A stretch of DNA of 64,000 nt, from contig ML662449.1 of NCBI GenBank assembly GCA_007570785.1, positions 11,656,822 through 11,720,821 on the forward strand, in the 5' to 3' direction. The notes under the pieces were generated by a model. The model searched no databases, was not told the origin of the DNA, and saw nothing but the letters and a program-made list of their open reading frames with translations. Within the stretch, counting starts at the first letter, position 1. Each line of letters starts with the position of its first letter. The position numbers and the translations under genes are program-made. The DNA comes from Antilocapra americana. Its lineage: Eukaryota; Chordata; Mammalia; Artiodactyla; Antilocapridae. Below, piece by piece: positions 1-25,794 of this stretch.

Positions 1-1054
1 GCTGACAGTGTCTTATATATTCAAAGTTGTTGTTTTTTTTAAAAGATAGAAGAGCTTTAGAATCAGGTGTTCTCTTGTCAACTGTTTAGTTGACTTTTAA
101 AGAGAATTTTGCTTTGTGAGTAATTTTATTTCTTTAGTATTTCAGTTTTTGTTCTAGAAGCAATAAGTGATTTATCTAAATGATGTAACAAGAGCTTAAC
201 CTCTTGTTATATTCATATCCTATCAGCAGTCCTTTGGCTGTGTATGTGTTTTTTGCTCTCCTTGGCAACTTCTGACTACATATATAATGGTTTTACCATT
301 GTAGTTGTAATAGTTAAGTTTCATTTTTGATAGTTAAGAGCTTCCTTTTTCTGTTACCTACTCTGGTCTCTTTCCTAATATATGAAAATGGGGTTAAATA
401 AAATGCTTTTTAAGATTCTGAGATTTTTTAAAATTTGCAAAAGAAAATAAGATTAAGAGAAACTAAAGATGGGTGCAGGATACCAGTGCATGAGATATAT
501 TAGATGTGTTGACTTCCCTGCTTTTTACCACTGTTCGTCTGAACTGCATTTTGAAGTTTAGTAAGAGTTAGACAAAATGACCTCCCCGCCCTGCTCTGGG
601 AGAGCAGAACAGTCAGACTTTTCCACTGTTTTCCAGTAGAAGGTGGGACTGAGAAGAGATTGCTTCTTCGATATCAGAAATAGAATTCAGGGAAGAAAAC
701 TGAGGACTTGGATTTTCCTTGGACCCACCCTATGATGTTTCAAATTATAAAAGGGTAGTGGTGTAGTGATACTTAAAGGGAAAATAATCCTGAGGCTTTA
801 GGGAGCCAGAGAATAAATATTTGTTGGTTTGTTTACTCAAGTATGTGAAGAAATAGGGTACAAAGAAGAAGTAGGAAATGAAATTTTCCTTGGTACTTTA
901 GTGACTGATGGTTGAGTTCGTCAGAACACCCCACTTTATTAAATCCAAGGTTGCTGATAGGTTCCAGTTAAGTTTGCCCTGTTCCATGTTTATGGATTTT
1001 TGACAGGTAGTATTACTTTTGCTCATAAGAAGCAGTCTTTGGAAACAGTATTTT

Positions 1055-1215
1055 TAATAATAATAGCTACTAATTGATTAGTGCTTAACTCTGTGCCAAC
1101 TACTTGGCTAGGGTCTTCACATAGGGCATTTTATGCACTCTGTACCTCAGACTACTGAGCTCTACAAATGAGATTGAGTGAATTATATAATTGAAGTTTT
1201 CCAGGACAGTGATGA
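1055..1215 (+). mobile_element. MIR SINE
   Basis: Diverged MIR core: AATAATAGCTACTAATTGATTAG, then GTGCCAACTACTTGGCTAGG and the ATGAGATTGAG region. Confidence 0.6.
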
Positions 1216-2944
1216 ATTTAACTTGTCTGACTGTATTTTCTTTGAATAACAATAGTACTTAAATGGAATTACTACTTGTACTTGCTGCTCTGCCCATTTA
1301 GGGCAGTTATTCTTAACCCATTTATGGTCATGTACCCTTGGGAATATTTAATGAACACTGGATCCATTGCCTATGTATATACATACTCATAGCATTCTGC
1401 ATAAAGTTGCAAGCTGTTCACATTCCCTAAGCGTATTCATGAACCTCAAGTTACTAATGCCTGATGTAGAAGATTGAAAACAGAAAAGAGAATTTTCACT
1501 ACCATTCTTTTGAAATGTAGAAACCCAAGGGGGACAGATTTTAATTTTAAATCTGAGATCTTGAACTAATTTCAAAATGTGAGATTTGTTTGGATATGGC
1601 TTACTTTGATGACCTAGTCTGTGCTTTTCTTTTCTTTTCCTTTTATTAAAATGTTTACCTGTTTGTTTCTCATTAAGTTACTGATATATGAAGTGTTTCC
1701 AAGCTTCTTGAAACAAAGACACACTAACTAAGTTCAAACAGCATTAGTGTTCACATAAACAACAGTGTCATCTCTGCAGTATTTTTATTGCCGTAAAATT
1801 CATGTGAATGTAATTAGGGTAAATGCCTAGCTCAGAGTAATACGTAATATATTCTTAATTGAGTTATATGGGATTTATAAAAATAGGTAAATTTATAAGA
1901 GGATAGTTTAAGCCACTTTGTCAAATTATTAATTATTTAGTGCTTAATTTATAGGTTGGTGGCTGGCATTTGTCCTCATAAAGAGCAATTGGGTTCATCA
2001 CTTACTAAAGCTAATGAAGTCAGAACTCCAAAATTTACCATGCTGTTTTGAGCTGAGTTTACTCTCTACTAAAACAAATGTTTTAAGTTAATTTAAGCAG
2101 TAAGTTACATTTTATATTTGTTCAGGTTCTGTGTGCTAGTTCATAGATGGTTTGATTCATTCTGATAGGTTTTATATATAAAGTAGGACTTATATACTGA
2201 CTTTATTATCATCTGAGAGTATAAAATATATCATTGAGGGAATTGGTGAGAAATGGGGAAAAAACCAAGCCAGCATTTCGAGTTGAAAACCATAGGTTTA
2301 AGTTCAGACTGCCACTTATTTCATACAGTCGATTTATGCCTTTTGAGCTTGTTAAAGTTTTTCTAACACATTTAATCATCAAACATGGATGACTGACCTG
2401 TCTCTTTGAAAAAAATTTTTCAATACAGATATTTAAAATCTTTCAGTGAGCATACACATGCACACACACTTGGGCACACACATGCAAAAATCTAATTTCC
2501 CTGGAGAAAAAGCTCGATAAAGAAAACAGGCAGCCTTTTGTCATCAGACTATGCTAGGAGTTGAGGGGGTTTTATTTTTTAATTATACAACATAGATTTT
2601 GCTCCCAGGTGCTTACCAGTTAGTTAAGATGACTCAGACTTAAGCAAGTATAATCAATTTAACAGTATTAGCGCAATTTAAATCTTGTGATTTTTCTTTA
2701 AGAATAGGATGGCATAATAGTGCAAAAAAACTGGAGAAGGGGGGCCTAGGATTTCTATTATTGACAGAAAGTTTCAGTTATGTTGATTTAGCTGGAGAAG
2801 AACAGAGCACTGAGGAAGATTCTCCAGAAGCCCTGGTGCTAGTCTTGAGTTAAAGTCAATAGGAAACAACTTGAGTTCCCGCATCTAGTCAGAAATTTTA
2901 CGTGTGTCCATTATTTCCCCTAATCCAATTAAGAAATAGTGTTC

Positions 2945-3075
2945 TAATTTTACAGGAATCAGAGGCAGAGAAGAGTTAAATGGCTTGCCAAGGCATTCAG
3001 AGTAAGCAGTAGAATTGGAATTTTAACTCAAGGGCCTGTGATTTTACAGTCCAAGTACGCTGTTTCCAGTTTACT
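2945..3075 (+). mobile_element. MIR SINE fragment
   Basis: 3' half of a MIR: TTTTACAGGAATCAGAGGCAG, then TTAAATGGCTTGCCAAGG and the ACTCAAGGGCCTGTGA tail. Confidence 0.55.
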
Positions 3076-3779
3076 GTGTGTGATTAACTTCTAGGAATTT
3101 GAAATTAAGCCAGTTAATTAGGTAACTAGCATTTTTGTGGTCAATTATGTCTAAAATTCTTGATTGGAGAGGTCTTTTAAAAATGTTAAGAAAGTATACA
3201 TATATTCCCTCCCTTCTGTGGCTGATTCATGTTGAGGTTTGACAGAAAACAACAAAATTCTGTAAACTAGTTATCCTTCAGTTAAAAAATTTAAAATGTT
3301 AAGGGTTTGTGAGGTATGTTTTGTTAATAGGCCTTTGACTTTCTTCACATCTCGTGTTCAGTTGATCTTTAGAGCTTCTCTCACTTGAAGTTAATTATTG
3401 TATCCATTTTCAGTTTTTCTATCCTCATGACATTTTTTTTTCCCCCTCACTATTCTTGACTACTTGGTGCTGTAAAGTCATGCAAGCCTTTTCTGTGAGA
3501 AAAGCAGGTAAAGGAAAACTCCTTTTACTGGAGAAGCAGGCTTATTTGCTGCAGACCAATTTACTGTTGTTTGTGTTGCTAATTGTGATCATTGTACTTA
3601 TAACTGTTAGCTGGTAATTTTTGCGCTTCTACTTTATATTATAAATTAAACTGGTAAACTCCTGTGATAATTTGTCACACATCATCTGTACAGAAACTTT
3701 GGATTAACAGCTTCAACATTTTTGTCTGTAGCTCTTGAATTTTTTCATCAGGTTACATCCTATATCAGAGAGAGGAAAG

Positions 3780-4245
3780 GACAATAATAATCGCCACTTA
3801 CTGTGTTCCTGTAATGTACCAGACGCTGTGCTAAATGTTTTAGAGGCAGTATTTATAATCTTGACCAGAACCTAATCAGGTGGTTCAAGTGTGTGCGTGT
3901 TTGCTCCGTGTCCGACTCTTTGCGACCCCATATACTGTAGCCCTCCAGGCTCCTCTGTCAGTGGGATTTTCCAGGCAAGAATACTGGAGTAGGTTGCCAT
4001 TTCCTGCTCCAGGGGATCTTCCCAAGCCAGGGATTGAACCCTCATCTTTAGTGTCTCCTGCATTGGCAGGTGGATTCTTCATCACTGAGCTACCTGGGAA
4101 GCCCTCTAATTGGGTGTGCTAGTTGAATATTTTTACATTTGAAGAAATAGAGCCTAATAGTGACAGGTGAGTACCTTGCTTTAAGATTTTGTAGCTAGTT
4201 ATTGATGAAGCCTGAATTCAAATACAGGTCATTCCAGCTCTAAAA
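3780..4245 (+). mobile_element. MIR split by a Bov-tA insertion
   Basis: MIR left half at 3780-3885 (CTTACTGTGTTCCTGTAATG, GCTGTGCTAAATG) and right half at 4104-4245 (GAAGAAATAGAGCC, TGTAGCTAGTTATTGATG). The younger SINE lies between them. Confidence 0.65.
3886..4103 (-). mobile_element. Bov-tA SINE
   Basis: Reverse complement starts GGGCTTCCCAGGTAGCTCAG, with tRNA-Glu A and B boxes (GGTTCAATCCC), and ends in the BovA part with AGTCGGACACGG. Confidence 0.9.
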
Positions 4246-6384
4246 CTCATGCAGGCTTTGAAAGGTAAGGAGGTAGTGGACACTTGGTGTGTGTTTCAGC
4301 AAATGTTTGCCGCTAAATACATTTTAAGACTATTTACTCTTTTGTCCTCTTGTATGTTTTACCACTTCCAGTCAACCAAAGTTTCTCTCGTTTTCAGAAT
4401 TCCAGCTCTGGGTTTTTGGGACACTTAAAACGGGACTTCGAAAATCTATTGTCTCTAAATATATTTTATATAATTGTAGTTTTAGTGGTCAGTTGTGGGG
4501 AGAGTTTTTTTTTTAATTGCTTGACTATTTTCTTAAATATGAAGGAAAGACTTGTCGATCTCTCAGATTCTTGTTAATTGTTTATTTTAACTAACAGGTT
4601 GCTTTTGGCCATTACTGAAGGTATATTTAGTTTTTTATTAATTTAATCAGAAAAGTAATATGTGCTCTATAAAATTCAAACAATACAATTGAAGCATATG
4701 AAAAAGTTCTTACCTCTTTTCTCTAGCCTAATGATCAATTTTGAATTGTGTTCTGTGGAGCATAATTAAAGTGAGTAAAGAAGAGTTGATGTCATGTGTA
4801 ATTATTGCAGCTCCAAAGTTTTATTAATCATTTTAAACCTCAAACGCTAATAGGCTAGTATGTAGTTTAAAGCTGAATTAAAATTTGTTTGGCCCACTGT
4901 ATCATAATTTCATAATCATGACTTTGTTTTAAATTTCTTATATTAGCTTAGTTTTAGGCTGTTTTCAAGTATGATTTTATAAAAAGATAAAACTACATGT
5001 TTCATGTCATGCAAGTGAACTTGTTCTAGGTGAAAGAGAACAAATTACAGGTTCCGTTTAACTTTTTAAAATAGCCGGTCTTTTCTAAGGTATACTTATA
5101 GCTGACATTGTGAAATTTGTGTTTTGAGGGGTACTGTTTGGATAAAAACAATTACATAATTCTCCACTTCGTCTTATCTTCCTTGGTGTGTTTCCAAAGT
5201 GTATGTTGAAAGTTGTGTTAATATCAGTCAACTTTATTTTGTAATATTTTCATTGACAGGTGAACTATGTGTGATAATCCAAATTTTATTTCATAAAAGA
5301 AGATAAAAAATGTTTATTTTTATTTAATCCACAAAGTTGATTCATATCTTTGTTGCTTATATTGGGAGTGTGCCAATGCTACCTGCTTCCAGCCTTGACC
5401 TACTCTGCCTACTTAGATGTCATTTGTGTTAGGGCAGGTATGCTGAAAGAACTCATTAGGTTGTTCAGTCACTGAATAAGCCATTGATTAAAATTTTTTC
5501 TTCTTCTCAAATACCATTTTTTTTCTGGTTAAAAAAGTAATAACAGTGTGATTGCAGACATTTTTAAAAATATAAAGAAAGACAAGTATAATCATACAGT
5601 TTAGAAGTGTCCACTTCTTTCCCCAAATCTTTTATGTGTGTAAAAATTGTTTTTTAACAATAATGGGTTATACTGGACAAAGATGTTCTATAATCTTTTT
5701 ATGTAATAGTGTATCATGTAATAGTCTCTTGATTAGAATTCTGAGTAGTATTTCAGATTGAGCAACAAGCAGATTCATCTCCTACTTCCTATTTTCTGTA
5801 ATCTCTGTTGGTAACTTCATAAAAAGGAAGATATTTTATCTAAATAGAATTTTGAATAGAAATGGGTTTTAAGTAACTTTTTAAAAATACTGTTTTCATG
5901 CTCTCACAATAGTGATTTTTTTTTAAGGTATGGAAATTATTAATGCCTACATGCAAAAATGGCATGGGTATCAAGATTATGTACAGATCATAAATAATGG
6001 AAATAAAGGGTCTTTAGTACTGATAAAGTAGACTGTAAGTTGACCTAAGGAGAAGCTGATAACAAAAATAATTTTTCACTCGCTGTTGTCTTTGGCATCC
6101 CACCATCCAGTTGTTAAAAGGCTGAATCTGCCCCCTTCCATCCAGTCTTAATCTTTGTCAGTCTTAACGGTCTTACTTTCTCACTGAATTATCTCCACTT
6201 TACAGTAATTTTCTGAAAAAATACTTGTGCCTCAAAATCAAAGTTTTTGTTTTACAGATTCCACCATGATTTATGATTGTTGATTTCGAGAAAACACAAA
6301 ATATATCTCTGACATTTAAAAAATATCAGGAGCTAGCTTTTTTCAGTGAGATTATACATATTTCATTAATGTCCTCATAGTTTG

Positions 6385-7420
6385 TCTTTCTAAAATCTTT
6401 TTATTTTGAAATAAATTTAGATTCACAGAAGAATTGTAAAAGTAGTACAGAGAATTCCTATATGCCCTTTGTCCAACTTCCCCTACCATGGTACATTTAT
6501 CAAAATTAGGAAATTAACATGGGTAAGCTGAACTATAGACTTTTATTTCAGTTTCTCCAGTTTTTTCACTAATGTTGCTTTCTGTTCCAGAACCTAATCC
6601 AAGAGACCATGTTGTGTTTAATTATTATATCATATTAGCCTCCTTCTATCTGAGTTTTTCAGTATCGTTTTTCATTATCTTGGCAGTTTTGAAGAGCTTA
6701 GGTATTTTGTAAATTTCCCTCAATTTGCATTTGTCTGATGTTTTCTCTTGATTAGATGGGGTTATAGATTTGGGGAGAAATACCATAGAGGTGAAGTACT
6801 CTACTTATTACATCATATCAGAAGGTCCCTGATATCAGTGTGACATTGCTGGTGATGTTCACCTTGATCACTTTGTAAAGGTGGCATCTGTCAGGTTTCT
6901 CCATTGTAAAATAACTTTTTTCCCCTTTTCACACAATGTTAGAAACCAGTCATTAAGAACCAGCCCACCCTCAGGGGAAGGGAACTAAAGAAGCTCCATC
7001 TCCTGGAGGGAGGAGTGTTGAAAGAATTTGTGGGCATATGTTAAAAGAACTGCAGTAATAAATATTTGAGGTGGGGGGCGTATTTTGAGGTCATGCAAAT
7101 ATCTTAATTCTCCTTGAAGTTTCTGCAGCAGTGAATCTACTAGTGATTTTCTACTTCTCTTGTTCCTTCTACATGTATTATTTGGAATCCTTAAGTTGTC
7201 TCTTCTCTCTTCTCCTATTTAGTTAATCATTGTACCCTTAGAGACTCATGGATATTTATTTTATTCTTTGGGTTATAATCCAGTACATGATTGTTTACTT
7301 TGTGGCTCAGATTGTTGCATTGGCCTTTGAGGTTTGCTCTCTGTCCTTTTAACATGCCATGTTCCTATAGATTTTTTCCTCTGGCATTTTGCCCAAAATA
7401 TTACTCAAGAATGGCTATTC
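6385..7420 (-). mobile_element. Old L1 3' UTR (L1M-type)
   Basis: A roughly 1-kb stretch resembling the mammalian L1M 3' end, including CTTGATCACTTTGTAAAGG, GTCAGGTTTCTCCATTGT, CTACTAGTGATTTTCTAC and ATGGATATTTATTTTATTC. The subfamily cannot be given by eye. Confidence 0.6.
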
Positions 7421-9174
7421 CTTAGCTGTTACTCACAATGAGAGAGACCTGATTAAAAACAACAAAATTAAAATGTTCTCTGAACTCTTGATACAGTACT
7501 TTGTTAAAGGCACAATGTTATATTTTGGATGAGTAAGTCAGTTTACCATCACACAGACAGATTCCTTAAACATCAGAGTGAGGAAAAACAGACTCCACAC
7601 TACTATGGGGAGAAGATATGAAGTATCATTGTCATTGTAAATAGACATGAAAAAGACTAGAGGAAGTTTTGATTGAAAACAATGGGTAGAAGTCACTGAA
7701 ACAAATCTAGTTTAGGAGAGTGGTGATTATAGTTGTACTGTAATCTGTAAAGATTTCTTTAGTTGTACAAAAATTTCTCAACTGATAGAATTCAGTTTTT
7801 CACATAAGTCAAAATGGTATTGCAGACTGAAAACTTAATCCAAATTCTTGAGAATAAAAGAAAAATATATTTGAAGTCTTAATATTTGTGTAATTATTCT
7901 TGGTTGTGTACCAGAACTGATCTTGAGCTTTCTAACTTTAGATTTGCATATTTCCTATCATCATTATTACTTGTTCTGTTTTGTAAGTTATAGTTACAGA
8001 AATATCTTTATAATTCAGATCTCAAATCTGAATTATCCTGTATTAATACATCCTGTATATTAATAGTTTAGAAATAAGCTACTACAGGAGTAGGTAATTT
8101 AAAATGTTCCAATGAAGGTAACATGCTGTTGATAATAGTCTTGTGTGAATTCAATAAAGCAAGAAATTTGTTGGTTGATTTTGTTTGCCGTTCTTTCCCA
8201 TGTGTCTTGTCACGTTAGTGAAGCTGATGGTTTGAGAGAGAACAAAATAGGCTTCTTTAGCAAGACTCATTGCAGAACAGAGTGCTCAACTCTTTATATT
8301 ATTTATAATGGCTCTGGGCTTTAAATGGTCAGAAACACATAAATGATGTTTCAAAATAATGCTGTTTGTGAAATTTAAAAAGAATTTGATAATTGAAAAA
8401 GGTAGTTTAAAAAAATTGACTACTAATTTCTTTGAAACCATAATGTAGCTTGTAACATAGTTAGGAAGCATTCATGTTTTTCTCCAGCCTTATGGTTATT
8501 CTGGAAGAGAGAAATTGATCTTTATGATAATTAGTGACATCACAGGCAGCATCTGTAGCCCATTGCTGTCCTTTACCAATACCACTGACTCAGGGCATGT
8601 TTATTGAGTGAGTGCTGGGTACCTGGCACTGTGCTCAGGAAAGTTGGTAAATTCAGGGCATTTGTTGAATCATACTTTCTGTTAAAAACAAAGTAACTTT
8701 GGTGCTGTGATTTTTCTTTAATCACATTTAAATTCAGTTTAATTTACTGAAATGGAAACTTGTAAGATATTTGTGCCTAATGTTCAGTGTTCATCATTCT
8801 TAAGGTTTCATTTGGTCTAATTAAAGAGAAAGGTATCAATAGTACTGAAACCAGTCAGCAAATGTACTGACTAATAGAAGCTGTTTGGTATTAGGTATCA
8901 ATAATTTGTTAAGGGTAAATTTTTATAATACCTATCCCTACTATCCTCTTTTATTCTTTAGGTTCTCAGATGGGAAAGGGTGTTATTAAGTTCATCCTGT
9001 GCTTCAATCAGCCCTTCTGATTATTAAGAGCTTATTTTCTTCTGTAACCTTTATTTTGCCATTTACTAGGGCAGAATTTTTAAATTTTTTTTCCCTTTTT
9101 GGTATAATTAGGGACAGTAAGTGTACTACAGTAACTTGGTAAACCAGAATGCTATGTGTTGTTTGTTTTTTAAT

Positions 9175-9401
9175 ATTTTTTTAATTTAGTTGGCTGGATT
9201 GGGTCTTAGTTGGTGGCCTGCAGGACCATTCCTTGTGGCCCACAGTCTCTAGTTAACGGTGTGTGCGCTTTGGTAGTTGTGACACTCTGGCTTCATTGCT
9301 CTGCAGCATGTGGGATCTTAGTTCCCCAACTGGGGAATGAATCCATGTCCCCCCTGCATTGCAAGGTGGATTCTTAAATACTGGACCACCAGAGAAGTCC
9401 C
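9175..9401 (-). mobile_element. CHR-type SINE
   Basis: Reverse complement starts GGGACTTCTCTGGTGGTCCA and continues through a tRNA-Glu region and the long CHR tail (CCACATGCTGCAGAGCAATG). Confidence 0.8.
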
Positions 9402-9464
9402 AGAAAACTCTCTTTTCTTCTGACGTACTAATTATTTATTTGGCCAATTATAATGTTTCCCCTT

Positions 9465-10615
9465 TTATTTTTTTGTATTTTTTAATTAAGTTTATTTTTT
9501 TTACTTTACAATATTGTATTAGTTTTGCCATGCATTGACATGAATCCGCCATGGGTGTACATGTGTTCCCCTTCCAGAACCCCCCTCCCACCTCCCTCCC
9601 GATTCCCTCCCTCATCCCTGTGCACCAGCCCTGAGCACCCTGTATCATGCATCGAACCTGGACTGGCGATTCGTTTCACATGTGATAATTTACATGCTTC
9701 AGTGCCATTGTCCCATATCATCCTGCCCTCGCCCATAGAGTCCAAAAGACTCTTCTGTACACCTGTGTCTCTTTTGCTGTCTTGTATACAGGGTTATCGT
9801 TACCATCTTCCTAAATTCCATATATATGCATTAGTATACTGTATTTTTGTTTTTCTTTTTGGCTTACTTCACTCTGTATTCTTTTTATGGCTGAGTAATA
9901 TTCCATTGTGTATATGCACCACAGCTTCCTTATCCATTCATCTGCTGATGGACATCTAGGTTGCTTCTGTGTCCTGGCTATTGTAAACAGTGCTGTGATG
10001 AACATTGGAGTACACGTGTCTCTTTCAATTCTGGTTTCTTCAGTGTGTATGCCCAGCAGTGGGATTGCTGGGTCATATGGCAGTTCTGTTTCCAGTTTTT
10101 TAAGGAATCTCCACACTGTTCTCCGTAGTGACTCTACTAGTTTGCATTCCCAGCAACAGTGTAATAGGGTTCCATTTTCACCACATCCTCTCCAGCATTT
10201 ATTGCTTGCAGACTTTCGGATAGTAGCCATTCTGACTGGTGTGAAATGGTACCTCATTTTGGTTTTGATTTGCACTTCCCTGATAATGAGTGATGCTGAG
10301 CATCTTTTAATGTGTTTGTCAGCCATCTGTATGTCTTCTTTAGAGAAATGTCGGTTTAGTTCTTTGGCCTACTTTTTGATTGGGTCGTTTATTTTTCTGG
10401 AATTGAGCTGCAGGAGTTGCTTGTATATTTTTGAGATTAATTCTTTGTCCGTTGCTTCATTTGCTGTTATTTTCTCCCATCCTGAAGGCTGTCTTTTCAC
10501 CTTGCTTTTAGTTTCCTTTGTTGTGCAGAAGCTTTTAATTTTAATTAGGTCCCATTTGTTTATTTGTGCTTTTATTTCCAGTATTCTGGGAGGTGGGTCA
10601 TAGACGATCCTGCTG
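9465..10615 (-). mobile_element. L1-BT, 5'-truncated 3' end
   Basis: Minus-strand L1 with the 3' end of the reverse-transcriptase ORF (interrupted frame across 9811-10603) and the 3' UTR, ending in a poly(A) seen as T-rich sequence near 9470-9500. Well conserved and therefore fairly young. Truncated at about 10615, so it cannot move on its own. Confidence 0.9.
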
Positions 10616-10658
10616 AAAACTATGTTTTAATACTTATCACTGTATAAATCTTGGTAAA

Positions 10659-10863
10659 AGTGTTAGTCATGTCCCACTATTTCGATCCCATGAACTGTAG
10701 CCCACCAGGTTCCTCTGCCAATGGAATTCTCCAGGCCAGAATACTGGAGTGGGTTGCCATTCCCTTCTCCAGGGGATCTTCCTAACCCAGGGATTGAACT
10801 GAGGTCTCCTGCATTGCAAGCAGATTCTTTACCATCTGAGCCACCAGGAATGCCCTCTGGTGT
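10659..10863 (-). mobile_element. Bov-tA SINE with target-site duplication
   Basis: Reverse complement of Bov-tA (GGCATTCCTGGTGGCTCAGA head). It is flanked by a perfect 16-bp direct repeat, TATAAATCTTGGTAAA, at 10643-10658 and 10864-10879. Confidence 0.93.
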
Positions 10864-11894
10864 TATAAATCTTGGTAAACAGTTGATTTATAATCCCAGA
10901 GATAATCACGCCTAAACATCTTGCTTACATGTAAATACACTTGTAATCTACATTTCATTTGCAAGTGATGTTTGGGTTTCATTTTAAGTGGTTAGCATTT
11001 TATAAAAACTATGTCACAGGGAAGAAATTTAAGAATCATGTATGTCTTCTGAAAAAAATCTGTAAATTCTGGATTTTTTGTCATTTTGAAATTGTTTTAA
11101 AAGAACTTATAGAACTGGTCAGAGTTGGGAAGAATAGAATCTATGAGTGGTTCCTTTGGAGACCATGAGCTGACTGTTGTCTTAAGATTCATGAAAGGCT
11201 CCCCGGGGATAATTTTTGAGTTAGTCTCAGTGATGGTAAATGTGCATAAACATAGCCTAGCTGTCAGTGTTTGTTCTTTTTTTTCCCCAGTGTTTTCTGA
11301 AATATGCTTTACTACAAGCTTAGAATGTTGGTAAAGTTGTGCGTTTACACAAACAGCCCCCTTGATTTTATTGCATCTCCAGTTTAAAATAAAAGGGGAG
11401 AATTCCAGATGGATGCTAGGGAAGGATCATAAAAGCCCTTTGTTGGAGGATTGCTGTGAAATAATGATTTGAGATTTGAAGTTGAAGGAGAGATTAGTTT
11501 CACTGGGAAAAACAAATGAAACTTTTAACTCCCTGTCTTCTGATATTGCAGAAGAGTGGGATTTTTGTAGTGAAAGTCTGTTGGACTCTCCAGGAATGCA
11601 TATCACTTTCGTTTGCTTTCATTCGTTGCTTGGAGGTGGAAGTTCAGTGATGTTAGAGATTATGGGTGGCATTGTCTATCTTATTTATACATAATTCTGT
11701 CACATTCAGTGATTCATCATAAGGGCCCCAAACTGCTGTTTCTTGGAGTTTGGGCTTCTGTTAGGGCATCCATGGGCTTTTCACAAGCTGTAGTCTTCCT
11801 CAGTGAGCTATTATTCTTGGCTATGTTTTTGTTGTTGTAGAACTTATAATACAATATGCTTTTCATTAATGTGATTTTCTTTTTCTCTTTGCAG

Positions 11895-24235
<12,341 letters not shown>

Positions 24236-24823
24236 AATTTGCCTCCGTCCTTTTCTCACAGCAATGAATTTGCAATCTGAACCCAAGTGAAAAAACAAAA
24301 TTGCCTGAATTGTACTGTATGTAGCTGCACTACAACAGATTCTTACCGTCTCCACAAAGGTCAGAGATTGTAAATGGTCAATACTGACTTTTTTTTTATT
24401 CCCTTGACTCAAGACAGCTAACTTCATTTTCAGAACTGTTTTAAACCTTTGTGTGCTGGTTTATAAAATAATGTGTGTAATCCTTGTTGCTTTCCTGATA
24501 CCAGACTGTTTCCCGTGGTTGGTTAGAATATATTTTGTTTTGATGTTTATATTGGCATGTTTAGATGTCAGGTTTAGTCTTCTGAAGATGAAGTTCAGCC
24601 ATTTTGTATCAAACAGCACAACCAGTGTCTGTCACTTTCCATGCATAAAGTTTAGTGAGATGTTATATGTAAGATCTGATTTGCTAGTTCTTCCTTGTAG
24701 AGTTATAAACAGAAAGATTACACTATCTGATTAATAGTTTCTTCATACTCTGCATATAATTTGTGGCTGCAGAATATTGTAATTTGTTGCACACTATGTA
24801 ACAAAACAACTGAAGATATGTTT

Positions 24824-24829
24824 AATAAA
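24824..24829 (+). terminator. RAB1A: Proximal RAB1A poly(A) signal
   Basis: AATAAA about 590 nt after the stop, followed within 40 nt by a GT-rich stretch (TGTATGGTGATAAG) that could be the downstream element. Confidence 0.6.
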
Positions 24830-25710
24830 TATTGTACTTATTGGAAGTAATATCAAACTGTATGGTGATAAGTATTGTTTTAATTCTTATGGCAAAAGGG
24901 AAATAGAGCCTTGCATTATACTCAAAACAGCCATTTGTGTGTGCAACCAGGGCATTGTAGACCTATCTTAGAGCAGCATCCAATATGCTTTCCAGATAAT
25001 ATACCCAGTAAACGACCTAGGGAGGCTTCTGTGCTGCACAGGGATTTAACCAAGCTTAGTGGTTCAGGGAGATTAAATTGTATGAAAATAAGTTTTAGAA
25101 TGTATGCTACCTAGCCTATTATCTCTGACCCTTCTCTAGAACCATTTGAAATGGCTTCATTAATCAACATTTGATTCTTCTGTGGTAGAGGTGGAAAACA
25201 ACACCTTTCCTTAATTGGCAGACTAACACGTGTGCTAATATTGTTTCTTTCATGTTTGGAGTCAGATGTCAGCTGTTTTATCCTCCACAGTTGTACACCT
25301 TAGCTTGGAGGCGAGTTAAAGCATTGAAGTAGGAAGCAGGAAATTTACTATTTGCCCTAATTTTAGAAAATATGTCCCTTAAAATTAGCTGAAAACATGA
25401 ATGCTGGGTGGGAGTAATGAGAGAAATATTTATTTCAGTCGAATTTTGCACATGTGAAAATTTTGTTAACTAGGACCTTAAAGATCCTGTGGTTTGTTTT
25501 TATTGTGGGGGAACAAAAATCTTTTGCTAACTCTGGCATTTTAAGGTGATAGAAGTCAAAGACTGTTTCCTTTGGGTTGAAATAGTAACCAAAATATTCT
25601 TTACTTAGGGGCGTGGGATGGATGTAGCTTGTTGGCTACACATTTTATGGTGGGGTCTTTAATTCAGTGATAAAATTTAAACTAAAAACAAGCCAAAAAT
25701 TATAGGTTTC

Positions 25711-25716
25711 TTTATT
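25711..25716 (-). terminator. CEP68: CEP68 poly(A) signal candidate (distal)
   Basis: AATAAA on the minus strand. If used, the CEP68 and RAB1A 3' ends overlap by about 100 nt. A second candidate lies at 26146-26151. Confidence 0.4.
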
Positions 25717-25788
25717 TTCACTAAACAGGCAATTGAAATACATGGTACAAAAATAAGTGGTAAGATTATTGTAAAATGAAATGGACAG

Positions 25789-25794
25789 AATAAA
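25789..25794 (+). terminator. RAB1A: Distal RAB1A poly(A) signal candidate
   Basis: AATAAA about 1.55 kb after the stop, with a second copy at 25830-25835. A distal site here gives a total mRNA length close to the long RAB1A transcript known in mammals (from memory). Confidence 0.45.

Larger units (their letters stand above)
1..11894 (+). other. RAB1A: RAB1A intron 1 (3' part)
   Basis: AT-rich sequence with no supportable coding exon. Its 3' end is a good acceptor, a T-rich tract followed by TTTGCAG at 11888-11894. Besides the repeats listed separately (MIR, Bov-tA, an old L1 tail, CHR-type SINE, L1-BT), the stretches 1-1050, 1220-2940, 3080-3770, 4240-6380, 7420-9170 and 10880-11890 look like ordinary unique intron or repeats too old to name. 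Short open frames here have no recognisable domain. Confidence 0.85.

Noticed and set aside
9811..10603. Open frames on both strands that look like a gene in RAB1A intron 1
   Set aside because: They belong to the reverse-transcriptase end of a truncated L1-BT, or are antisense to it.
11476..11840. Possible extra RAB1A exon just before exon 2
   Set aside because: The open frames at 11476-11840 have no Rab similarity and no suitable splice-site pair. Exon 2 is preceded by a good acceptor and its first base fits the known Tyr8 codon split.
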